This document shows, piece by piece, positions 50,242-58,454 of a stretch of DNA of 64,000 nt. The position numbers were made by a program, and so were the translations under genes. Positions within the stretch are counted from its first letter, which is position 1. Each line of letters starts with the position of its first letter. The notes under the pieces were generated by a model. That model was not told the origin of the DNA, did no database searches, and saw only the letters and a list, made by a program, of their open reading frames with translations. Origin of the DNA: Streptomyces spectabilis (GTDB lineage Bacteria > Actinomycetota > Actinomycetes > Streptomycetales > Streptomycetaceae); NCBI RefSeq assembly GCF_008704795.1, contig NZ_CP023690.1, positions 124,001-188,000 on the forward strand, written 5' to 3'.

Positions 50242-50344
50242 CGACGGTCTCCTCTCCTGTCCTCGTGTCGTGTTCCGCGCCTCGCCCGCCGCTGGTGTGC
50301 CGCCGCCACGGCGCCGGTGGTGGTCCTTTGCCCCGGTGTTGCCT

Positions 50345-53300
50345 TCAGTCCTCGACCCACTCCCCCGAGCCGTCCTTGTGCCAGGTCGGGAGCTTGTCGT
50401 CCGGACGCAGCTTGACCAGGGTGGTCGGGATGCGGACCCGCCACGGGTCGCCTTGGGGCACCTCGGCTCCGGGGCGGTCGAGGCGTTCGGCGATCTCCTC
50501 GGCGATGGGCAGGTAGAGGGGGCTGGTGATGGGGGGAAGCGGGCCGCCGTTCCACAGTTCGCCGAAGTTCATGTAGTGGTCGATGGCCCCCTCGAAGCCG
50601 GGGCGCACCGGCACGGTCACCCGGCAGTAGCCGGCCTTGAGGAACTCGTTGAACTGCGGGTCCGGGTCGTCGTAGCTCAACCGCTCGTCCCATTGCTCCT
50701 TGCGGCCCCAGAAGTACGGGTACGCCACCCAGGTCAGGTGCTCCCATTCGATGGCCTGCTCGAAGAAGCGCACGTACGCGCCCTCGGCGGCGGCCTCCTG
50801 GACGTCGATCTGCGAGAGGGGAGAGCCGCCCGGCCCCTGCTTCACCTCGATCGCACCGAACAGGTCGAAGTGCTGGTCGGTGAGGATGCTGACGCAGTTC
50901 TTGCGCAGTTCGTCGGCGATGAGGAGTTGGTTGGCCCGGGGGTTGCGGCCTTGGATCGGCACCCCGGCCTGGAGCTGGAGGGCGGCGAGCTTCTCCTCGT
51001 ACTCCGCGAGCCGGGCCCGGTAGGCGTTGGTGAGCTTGGCGTGGGTGTCCAGCGCCCACTTGCGCATGGCGCGCTCGGTGCGCTGGCATTTCACCTCGAT
51101 GCCGACGGCGACATGGGCGAGCCGCCAGGTCTGGATGGCGACCGGCACCGAGTCGCGCTCCTCGGCCAGCGGGGTGGTCCACAGCCAGTCGCCGTCATTG
51201 CTGAACCGGTGGGCGCGGTTGCCCACCAGCACGTCGACGCAGCAGCCCTGCTCCCACAGGTTGAACAGCGCCCCGCAGGAGACCTGTACGGCCATGTAGC
51301 CGTCGTCGATGGCCACCTGGCCGGAGTGGGTGTAGTCGGTCTTGCTGTCGCCGCCGCCCGCCTTGTAGTCGAAGGACTTCGTCCGGTACGGCTCCGGCGG
51401 CGGGGAGACGTCCGTCGCGTCGTAGAGCTGCACCCACTGGGCGTAGTTCAGCTCGGTGATCTGGTCGGGGCGCAGGGAGAACTGCCGAGGCTTCTTCAGG
51501 TCCACGGCGCTGGCGTGCGCCGACTGCAGCGTCTCCACGAAGTACGCGGCCGGCTCGGGGATCATGAAGTCGAACATGGTGCGCAGGCCGTAGTTGTACA
51601 TCTGGGCCTCGTAGACCTTGTTGACCCACTGGTACACCCCGGAGATGTTGTTCAGGCCGTTCCGGTTGTCCAGGCCATGGCTGTTCTTCTCCGTCACCTC
51701 GGTGGTGACGCGCAGCGAGGTGCGCTCCAGGACCCGCTCGGAGATCCGGTTGGCGCTGCGCTGCGTCACGTCCTGTGCGAACACCGCGGCCGACTTGGTG
51801 GCCTCCTCCTTGTTCCGGGACTGCGACCCCTCGGCGGAGGCGGTGAACTCGATCGTGGGACCGTACTTGCCCGAGACCGTCAGACCCGCCTTGAGCTGCG
51901 CGTCCTCCTTGATGACCGTGCTGGCCTCGCGCGTCATCTCATAGCGGTCGGTGGACTCCAGCTCCCGCTCCTCGGTGGTGGTGACCTCCGACTCGCTGAC
52001 GGTGATCTGCTCAGTCTCCTGGCGGCGGGTGTGCTCCCGCTGCTTGCTCTCGCCCCGCAGCACGTTCTCGATGTGCGCGATGTCCGCGCCCTCGTACCCG
52101 ACCAACTGCTGGCGGACCAGGATCAGGTCGGCGACCCCGGAGGGGGCCACCGTGCCGCGGCTGCGCGGTACGCGGTCGTCCTCCAGGGGGATCTGCTCCG
52201 GCGGCGGTGTCGTACCGACGACCAGGGCCGTCCACGGGGAGGGCAAGGGGGTGGAGACGGTGACGAGGGTGTCGCCCACGCGTTTCACGCTGAGCCTGGT
52301 GGGCCGGCCCACCAGGGTCTCCAGTTCGCCGCCGATCACGTCCTGTTCGTCCCTGAGCGTGTCCACGATGCGGTCCAGCGGCTGACCCACCGGGCTGATC
52401 CCCCGATCGGTTAGCACGGTCTTGGTGCCGGGACTGAGCTTGTCGGCCGCCGCCTGGTTCAGCCGGAAACCGAGGTCGGACAGGGCGGACGGCTTGAAGG
52501 GCGGGGTGCCGGAGAGCAGATCGGGGCGGGCGCCGAAGAGCTGGCCTGCGAGGTGGGCCGCTCCCTCCACGGGCAGAGGGGGCGGGGTCGGAGGGTCACC
52601 CTCACCGGCCGTGGCGGCGTCCGGCGCATCGCCGGAGGCCGGAGTCGGCCCCGTGTCGCCGTCCGTACGGGGCTCCGCACCGGTGCCCGCCGGGTCCGGG
52701 CCGTCGGCCGCACGCGCCCCGTTCCCGGAAGCATCGGCTGATGCCGCCGGGGGCACGGGCCCGCCGAGCGCCCGCAGATTGGCCTCGCCGAGCTTGCTGT
52801 GGAAGTGCACCTGCCGGGTCAGCGCGGCCGCCGGCTGGAACTCCTCCGGGGGTACGGTGCCCGCGCCCTGGGTCTGCTGGGTGGACTGCAGGTGCTCGCC
52901 GCCGAGTCCGGTCAGCTCGCCCACCGCCTCCCGCAGCCGTCGGTGGGTGGTCAGCAGTGTGGCGGCGCGCTCGCGGCGGGCCGCGGCAGCCTGGGCCTCC
53001 CGCTCCCGCTGCCGCTGCTCGGCCGCCTTGGTGGACAGCTCGGGTTCCAGCCCGGTGGGTCGCGGCAACCGCAGGGGACGACGCAGGGTGCGATGGGCGT
53101 CGTCCGCCTTCGCGGGGAAGGACGTGTCGGTCGCCAGCCGGGCGATCAGGTCCAGGTGGCGCAGCTGCTCGGTGAGGGCGGCCAGCGGCCGGCCGTGTTC
53201 CCCCGGCAGGTACTTGATGGCCAGCAGGCTGTCCCGAAGCTTGGCGACGGCGTCCAGGTAGGGCTGGGACGCGACGAGGACGGACGGCTCGGAGCCGTAG

Positions 53301-53617
53301 GTGTCGCGTACGGCCTTCACCACCGCCGTACGCAACGCGCCGGGCTGGCTGGGCGGAGCCGCCAGCACCCGACCGAGCGTGGCCGTGAAGGCGGCTGTCT
53401 GCGCGGCCAGCGGAGTGCGCGACGGATCACCGACGAACCCGGCCGACGCCACGAACTGCGTCGCGGCCTTGCGTGCCTCGACACGCGGCTTCTCGGAGGT
53501 GGCCGCGGAGGCCAACGCGTTCTGGAATGCGGACTGTTGAGAGAGGTCGATGCTCGGGCGGTCCCCGTCCTGACTCACCGCGGGACGGACCAATGACATA
53601 CGGAACAACGGTTCCAC
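50345..53617 (-). CDS. Large multidomain protein of unknown function, 1,090 aa
   Basis: Not recognised. Visible features are a helical N-terminal region, a basic coiled coil at ~210-245 (EQRQREREAQAAAARRERAA), a Pro/Gly/Asp-rich linker at ~295-350 and a charged helical segment with TVSESEVTTTEERELESTDR. A middle domain has YGLRTMFDFMIPEPAAYFVE, and the C-terminal domain has VAYPYFWGRKEQWDERLSYD and VTVPVRPGFEGAIDHYMNFG. No signal peptide or transmembrane helix was seen. GTG 53617 follows AAGGGGG; ATG 53599 is an alternative. It lies 103 bases upstream of the nuclease-toxin gene, so a carrier, delivery or control role for that protein is possible. Confidence 0.88.
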   Translation of the reverse strand: MEPLFRMSLVRPAVSQDGDRPSIDLSQQSAFQNALASAATSEKPRVEARKAATQFVASAGFVGDPSRTPLAAQTAAFTATLGRVLAAPPSQPGALRTAVVKAVRDTYGSEPSVLVASQPYLDAVAKLRDSLLAIKYLPGEHGRPLAALTEQLRHLDLIARLATDTSFPAKADDAHRTLRRPLRLPRPTGLEPELSTKAAEQRQREREAQAAAARRERAATLLTTHRRLREAVGELTGLGGEHLQSTQQTQGAGTVPPEEFQPAAALTRQVHFHSKLGEANLRALGGPVPPAASADASGNGARAADGPDPAGTGAEPRTDGDTGPTPASGDAPDAATAGEGDPPTPPPLPVEGAAHLAGQLFGARPDLLSGTPPFKPSALSDLGFRLNQAAADKLSPGTKTVLTDRGISPVGQPLDRIVDTLRDEQDVIGGELETLVGRPTRLSVKRVGDTLVTVSTPLPSPWTALVVGTTPPPEQIPLEDDRVPRSRGTVAPSGVADLILVRQQLVGYEGADIAHIENVLRGESKQREHTRRQETEQITVSESEVTTTEERELESTDRYEMTREASTVIKEDAQLKAGLTVSGKYGPTIEFTASAEGSQSRNKEEATKSAAVFAQDVTQRSANRISERVLERTSLRVTTEVTEKNSHGLDNRNGLNNISGVYQWVNKVYEAQMYNYGLRTMFDFMIPEPAAYFVETLQSAHASAVDLKKPRQFSLRPDQITELNYAQWVQLYDATDVSPPPEPYRTKSFDYKAGGGDSKTDYTHSGQVAIDDGYMAVQVSCGALFNLWEQGCCVDVLVGNRAHRFSNDGDWLWTTPLAEERDSVPVAIQTWRLAHVAVGIEVKCQRTERAMRKWALDTHAKLTNAYRARLAEYEEKLAALQLQAGVPIQGRNPRANQLLIADELRKNCVSILTDQHFDLFGAIEVKQGPGGSPLSQIDVQEAAAEGAYVRFFEQAIEWEHLTWVAYPYFWGRKEQWDERLSYDDPDPQFNEFLKAGYCRVTVPVRPGFEGAIDHYMNFGELWNGGPLPPITSPLYLPIAEEIAERLDRPGAEVPQGDPWRVRIPTTLVKLRPDDKLPTWHKDGSGEWVED

Positions 53618-54114
53618 GAAGCCCCCTTGAAAGTGTGTAGGCAAGAACTCGTCTCAAGGCAGCCCTGCGCACCAGCCACACATCGACAGCAAGTTCTGAT
53701 ATGTCGAAGACAGCGTTGCGACACACTCGAAACCCAGGCAACTCTTGTTCCGCTGAGCGGAACACGCAGCCCGCCAGCACCAGGGCCGCCATCATGCGCA
53801 GACGACTTCAGCCGTCGGGCGCTGCGCGGGGCTCGCCCGGCGATACCGAGCCGGGCAGCCGCCATCGAGTCCCGACGCTTCAGGATGAGGCTCCTCAACT
53901 GGCGAGGGCGGGCAAGCTCCAGGGCCTGGCGGCTGTGCCCGGGTACGGACGCTGGCACTGACCAGCGCGGGCCAGTCGGCACTCTTGCGTCAGGTGCTGA
54001 CGGTGTGCGCCATAGGGCTGGCCAGTCAGCAGACGTCCCTCCAGGAAGGGATCGGTGAGCCCGAGGGCCCCCGGTACGGCAGTGAGCTTGTCGCCGTTTG
54101 ATAGCTGAAAAAGC
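53618..54114. other. 497-bp region upstream of the large-protein operon
   Basis: This contains the promoter side of the leftward two-gene operon, with a less GC-rich patch at ~53680-53760, and ends at the truncated left edge of an insertion-sequence remnant. No gene is supported. Confidence 0.4.
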
Positions 54115-54600
54115 TTGGCCGCCCGGAGCCCTTCCCCACTCGCCCGGACCGTCGTCGAGGCGGCGGAAGCCCAGCACACCGCACTGCCCGGAGAGAAGTT
54201 GGCCATGGACATGGTGGCCCGGATCGCGACTGGCATGCTGGACCTGGACGCGGAGTTCGCCGAACTCGATGCGCTCATCAAGGCCCGCTTTCACGACCTT
54301 CCGCACGCCAAGGTGATCGAGACCCTGCCCGGCATGGGGCCCCGCCTCGGGGCCGAGTTCAGCGCCGCCACCGGCGGAGACCTGACGGCGTTCGGCACCC
54401 CGGCCGGCTGGCGGGCTTCGCCGGACTGGCCCCGGTCCCACACGATTCCGGCCGCCTTCGCGGCAACCTGCACCGGCCCCGCCACTACCATCGCGGCCTG
54501 TTGCGAGCCTGCTGCCTCGCCGCGATGGCCAACCAGCGCTGCTGCCCCGTCTCCCAGTATTACTGCCAGCGCAAACACAACGAAGGGAAAGCCATGTCCC
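54115..54600 (+). pseudogene. IS110-family transposase remnant
   Basis: ARIATGMLDLDAEFAELDAL and KVIETLPGMGPRLGAEFSAA match the C-terminal helix-hairpin (transposase_20) domain of IS110/IS1111 transposases. At ~54410 the frame shifts, and the sequence goes on as LAGFAGLAPVPHDSG, then LRGNLHRPRHYHRGLLRACC and CCPVSQYYCQRKHNEGKA. The N-terminal DEDD catalytic domain is absent. The 3' end runs directly into a truncated reverse-strand gene at ~54600, suggesting that insertion or deletion joined them. Confidence 0.75.
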
Positions 54601-54909
54601 AGGCGACATGGCCTGCATCACGGTGTCGAGAAGAGCGCGCGCTTCAAGGGGATTGCCGCAGCAGTACCAGTGCACGTTGCCCCACTCGTAGTCGTGCCAC
54701 AGCTCGCGCTCGGGACGACGAACGTAGTCCTTCCACAAGCGCACGGCTGCGCTGACGCCGCCCGGCTGGAGATAGTTTCGGGTGCGTTCAAGACAGCAGA
54801 TCTCGGACAGCGCACGCGAGGACAGACCGTCGATGACGGGGGTCGCGCCTGGTACGCGGTGGCGGCGGGAGATGCCGGCTCGGATGTGTCCTGGCCGTCT
54901 ACGCGGCAT
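54597..54909 (-). pseudogene. Truncated hypothetical gene cut by the IS110 remnant
   Basis: On the reverse strand, EICCLERTRNYLQPGGVSAA followed by VRLWKDYVRRPERELWHDY and GNVHWYCCGNPLEARALL looks like a well-conserved streptomycete protein of unknown function. The frame is intact from about 54830 to 54597. It then passes into the antisense of the IS110 remnant, so the C-terminus is lost. Confidence 0.65.
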
Positions 54910-54975
54910 GGACCTTTCGGTTCGTCGTCATGCCGTACATGGCGCCATGACGCCGCGCCGAATGACGGGACGCCG

Positions 54976-55097
54976 AAGACTTCACCGACTACGGCCTACA
55001 CCCGCAACACATAGCCGCACTCCGCGCCTGGGCACTGCCCTGGGCCGACGACCTCGACACCCGGCCGCTCGCCGAGGACGGCGCTGATGAGGACTGA
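54976..55097 (+). pseudogene. C-terminal fragment of a hypothetical protein
   Basis: About 40 codons, DFTDYGLHPQHIAALRAWAL then PWADDLDTRPLAEDGADED and a TGA at 55095-55097, have strong coding character but no start or upstream continuation. They look like the tail of a gene whose front was deleted during the rearrangements seen in this interval. Confidence 0.4.
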
Positions 55098-55880
55098 CTG
55101 ACGCACGCCCTCCCACGTGTGGCCCATCGCGATCTCGAGGGACACAGGGCTGGAGAGCGTCGGTGCAACCCCTTCTATCTGTGTGACCACCGTCTGACGG
55201 GCCTGGACGGCTGCGCGCGGCGACGCGTGCGATGGCCGCCGGAGACGTGTATGCGCCCCGGGCAGGGTGGTCCCGGCGCGGGGTGCCCGCGCCGGGCTGG
55301 CAGACAAGGACCTCCAGGTGCCGGGGGTGGGGAGCTTCCGTCGGTGAGCGTCCCGGAACGTGTCGTGGACGCGCTGCCGGATCCGTGACCGTCCGCGCGC
55401 CGACCGGCGCACCTTGATAGAGCTTCTCCGCGTTCCCGGGGGCGGGTGGCGTGGAGAGATCCCCTTCTGGCTCGGAGGGGGTGACCGCAGAAGGCTGGGA
55501 TTTTCACCGGGCTATGCAGGCTGTCCTGGCCCCGCTCGCACTCCGGGGGAAATCACCCTCGAGTGCGGCGCTGCGGCCGCGGTCTCGGATGCATGCGGCG
55601 TTGCTCTGATTCTGCTGCCGCGAAGGGGCCGTCACGTCAGCACACCCACAGAAGTCACGGTCTGGTGCTGGCGCGACGGGCCCCAAGGTGTCCGGTCTCG
55701 CGGGAAGGGTGCCTCGCGGGCCCGGACACCGCCCCAGGGAGAGCGCCGTCACGGTGCTCAATGCTCCTGTCGCACGCGTGCATCCTGCACGCGTGCGACG
55801 GGCCCCAGGGCCCGATGGGCCGGCACGTGACTACACGGAAGCGCTGGCGTGGTGGCTCCTACACCCAAGGAGGGAACCCG
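55098..55880. other. 783-bp gene-poor stretch
   Basis: Frames on both strands are short and of poor composition; nothing is supported as a gene. The base composition is somewhat less biased than in neighbouring genes. It may hold remnants too short to identify. Confidence 0.4.
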
Positions 55881-56063
55881 GTGACGATGAAAGACCTCCA
55901 CCAGACTCCCGGGTGGAAGGGAGCGGCGTACGCCCTCTGTGAGGGCTCGGTACCGCCTTCCACACGGCCCGAGCGGGCGAAGGGGGCGGCGGTTGATGAC
56001 GAAGTCGGGTTCGCATCCGGCGTCAGCATCGTGGGCGTCGTCGTCGATGTCGTGGACGACTGA
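55881..56063 (+). CDS. Possible small protein, 60 aa
   Basis: A short frame behind an excellent ribosome site (AAGGAGG, 55867-55873). GTG 55881 is at normal spacing; ATG 55887 would be an alternative. The peptide begins MKDLHQTPGWKGAAYAL and ends with a hydrophobic acidic tail (GVSIVGVVVDVVDD). It has one cysteine and no clear leader/core division, so I do not call it a peptide natural-product precursor. A strong hairpin follows 65 bases later. The function is unknown. Confidence 0.5.
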   Translation: MTMKDLHQTPGWKGAAYALCEGSVPPSTRPERAKGAAVDDEVGFASGVSIVGVVVDVVDD

Positions 56064-56128
56064 CAGCGAGCGGCCCCTGTAGGCCGCGCCGAAGCTCCCG
56101 GCCAGGGACGTCACATTCTCAGGCCGGG

Positions 56129-56206
56129 GACTGGGGCCAGTGAGCCTGGCCCCAGTCATGAACTCCCGTCAGCGACGGCCCGGGGAGAGGCCTAGTCGCT
56201 GACGGG
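56129..56206. terminator. Two consecutive perfect hairpins
   Basis: GACTGGGGCCAG (56129-56140) pairs exactly with 56146-56157 around a five-base loop. CCCGTCAGCGAC (56165-56176) pairs exactly with 56195-56206 around 18 bases. Together they form a strong terminator after the small frame at 55881-56063. Confidence 0.7.
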
Positions 56207-56617
56207 TCAGGGCAGCCGCGGCCCCCCGTTCGTGCTGCCCACCCCCGCCCCGGGCTTGTCCCGGCCAGATCCGCCCGGGGCGGGCCCCGGGGGCAGCTGC
56301 TGGCTTGCACCGCTGCCCCGGCTTTGAACACCGGCCACGCCCTTCGGGGGGGGTGGTGTGGCGGGCCCACACGTCGTCGCTACCGCAGGCGCCCCTGCCC
56401 ATGGGGCATCGCGGTGGCGGCGGCCGGTGCGGCGTCGTGGGGGCGCCGCCCACCCCCGCCTCTGCGTGCGGCCTCCACAACCACGCGCAGTAGCGGGAAT
56501 CCCGGGAGCGGGGAACCCGCTGGCCCCGCTCCCGGGCCCCTCTCTCCCGCCGCGTCCGCATCCTCAACCCCCGCTGGTGCGGGCGCGGCGGGTCCCTTGC
56601 CGAGGAAGGAGCGGACC
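56207..56617. other. 411-bp GC-rich stretch without a gene
   Basis: Pro/Gly/Arg-rich readings occur in all frames, with no ribosome site except at the right end, where AGGAAGGAG at 56603-56611 serves the small frame at 56618. Confidence 0.4.
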
Positions 56618-56695
56618 GTGCTCGGAAGGCTGATCATCTTGGCGGGCGTCGCCGTGGCGGTGTCGCTCGTGATCCTTCGCTCCGGCCTCTCCTGA
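56618..56695 (+). CDS. Possible 25-aa single-helix membrane peptide
   Basis: GTG 56618 follows AGGAAGGAG at ideal spacing. The peptide is one hydrophobic helix (LIILAGVAVAVSLVIL) with positive residues at each end. Such tiny membrane proteins are easily missed; the ribosome site is the main support. The function is unknown. Confidence 0.4.
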   Translation: MLGRLIILAGVAVAVSLVILRSGLS

Positions 56696-57198
56696 CCGCC
56701 GTCATGCGCTATGCCTACCCGAGGATGCCCCAGATTCATGATCTTGCTCAAGAAGCCTCTGCTGCTTCCGGTTCCCCGCACGGTTCCGCAGGTCTCGTGT
56801 CCGGTCTGCGGCGAGGGGATCGCCCGCTGCCGGTTCCTGCGGGCGCTGCCGCAACTCGTCGTACTGCTCCTGCTCGCAGGGGGCGATGCCCGAACTGCAA
56901 TCAGTGGCGGCCGCCGGCCTGCCCCTGCCAGGCGGCCGCCCCCGACGGAGCGGCAGCGATCGCGCTTCGTCCGCCCTCGTAGGTACGCAGGCCCCCATGC
57001 TCAGCGTTGTGGTGATCGCATCCGTGCGGCGCCCGAACGCCGGGGGCGTGTGGTGGTGCAACACTGCATCGGCCCCGGCCCCTGTCCGGCCACGGTGGTG
57101 GGCAGTCCAGATGCTCACGATCCGCAGCACCCCGGACAGCGAACTGCCGGGGCCCTGCCCCCGGCACAGCCCCGAGCCGCCTCCCCCTACGTCTTCCT
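56696..57198. other. 503-bp stretch with only a doubtful coding segment
   Basis: A frame from ~56738 (ILLKKPLLLPVPRTVPQVSC then PVCGEGIARCRFLRALPQLV) has some protein character with a cysteine pair, but lacks a good ribosome site and continues into Arg/Pro-rich sequence. I do not call a gene. Confidence 0.35.
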
Positions 57199-57870
57199 GC
57201 TCACTGGAGGAACACTGAAAGCCGTCCCCTGCCCCGTCGTGGCCGTCCTCGGCCCGCCCGGCGCGGGCAAGACCACCCTGACCCGCGTGCTGGCCGCCGC
57301 ACTCAGCGCGGAGGTCTGCCGGGTCCGCGAAGCCGCCCACCAAGCAGCGCCCACGGACCCGCTGGTCGCTGCCCAGTACGGATCCGCTGGGCTGGATCCC
57401 GAACCTGATCGCGGACGCCCTGGTTCGCGACGCACTTGATGCCACCGCGGACCGGCCCCTGATCCTGGAAGGCTTCCCCGGCAACAGGAAGCAGGCCGCC
57501 GCGGTGCACGTGATGAGCCGCTCCCGCAGCCGCCCTCTCACCGTGGTCGAGCTCACCGCCCACCCCGACACGCTCGCCGAGCGCCCGGCCACCCGCCGCG
57601 TCTGCACCGGCTGCGACCCGGACCCCGACGACCCGCGCCACCCGGCGCAGGTCGAGCCCACGAGGCCGGACCGGTGCGGCGCCTGCGGCACGGAACTGAC
57701 TCGGCGCGGCAGCGACGAGGGAGAGAAGGCCGCAGCCCGCCTGGCCCGCTACGAGGACTGTGCCGGGCGTCCAGTCCGCCCTCGACGGTGTGCCGGGCCT
57801 GCGCTGGCACCGCATCGACACCGATTCCCGGTCCGCGGTTACCGTCTCCTGCACGGTTGGCTCGTTGTGT
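57199..57870 (+). pseudogene. Frameshifted adenylate-kinase-like P-loop protein
   Basis: The first frame reads VVAVLGPPGAGKTTLTRVLA, a perfect Walker A. Near 57375 the frame changes and continues as PLGWIPNLIADALVRDALDA, then RPLILEGFPGNRKQAAAV (the GFP segment of nucleotide kinases). It goes on to a four-cysteine zinc loop (RRVCTGCDPDP and RCGACGTELTRRG), as in zinc-bearing adenylate kinases. Near 57775 a second change leads to VQSALDGVPGLRWHRIDTD. No normal start codon follows the GGAGG at 57203. It is either decayed or mis-sequenced. Confidence 0.7.
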
Positions 57871-58211
57871 CGCCACGGATAATCCGGCCGCTGGGATGTA
57901 AGCGGCGTGCCGCCCCGGCGTCGGCCCTGCAGGACGTTGTGAGGGGCGCATGAGCGGTATCGCGTCGGGCCCCGAGGGCGGTCAGCAGGCTCTGCCGCGA
58001 TAGGGCCGGGATTTGCTGCAGATTCAGGCCGTTCAGGGGGCGCCTGTCTGGGGCGTGTGAGGACCGGCGTCACGTCTGGCGCACGCCACGCGCCGTGTCC
58101 ATGCGCCTTCCGGTTTGCTCTGTGCGGGCCAAGTTGGGAGGGGAGGAACCGTCCGTAGCGCTCTCGCACAGGCGGTTCCACGGCCGTGTCTGTGGATGGT
58201 GAGGTGGGGAG

Positions 58212-58442
58212 ATGCCAGGCGAGGTGGTGACGGGATCGGGGCGGCTGGTTGTGCTGATGGGTGGTCCGCCGGAGCTCCCGCGCCTGTACCGGCTTGCGGA
58301 CGGTCATGTTGATGTGTCACGGGTGGTGGTGGCCTTCTACGGGCGGCATCAGCGGTTCGAGCCCACGGGTGAGACCGAGCTGATTGAGGGGCGGCGGGTG
58401 CCGGTGTTCCGGTTCGCCTACAGCACAGCCATAGCAGAGTAG
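58212..58442 (+). CDS. DUF5988-like small protein of the PKS locus, 76 aa
   Basis: A small protein (VVLMGGPPELPRLYRLADGH, then VVVAFYGRHQRFEPTGETEL and VPVFRFAYSTAIAE) that resembles the DUF5988 family often encoded beside type I polyketide synthases and non-ribosomal peptide synthetases. The function is unknown. ATG 58212 has a GGTGGGGAG site. Its stop is 12 bases before the synthase start, so the two are surely co-transcribed. Confidence 0.8.
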   Translation: MPGEVVTGSGRLVVLMGGPPELPRLYRLADGHVDVSRVVVAFYGRHQRFEPTGETELIEGRRVPVFRFAYSTAIAE

Positions 58443-58454
58443 GACGGGGGCGTC

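Noticed and set aside
49910..52414. An 834-codon open frame on the plus strand
   Set aside because: It is antisense to the two-gene toxin-like operon, with no ribosome site and a composition typical of mirrored coding sequence.
55881..56063. RiPP precursor peptide
   Set aside because: There is one cysteine, no Ser/Thr/Cys-rich core, no recognisable leader motif, and no modifying enzyme nearby.
57504..57953. A stand-alone zinc-finger protein
   Set aside because: Its cysteines are the zinc loop of the adenylate-kinase-like sequence that begins in another frame at 57199; the frame is the middle part of that broken gene.
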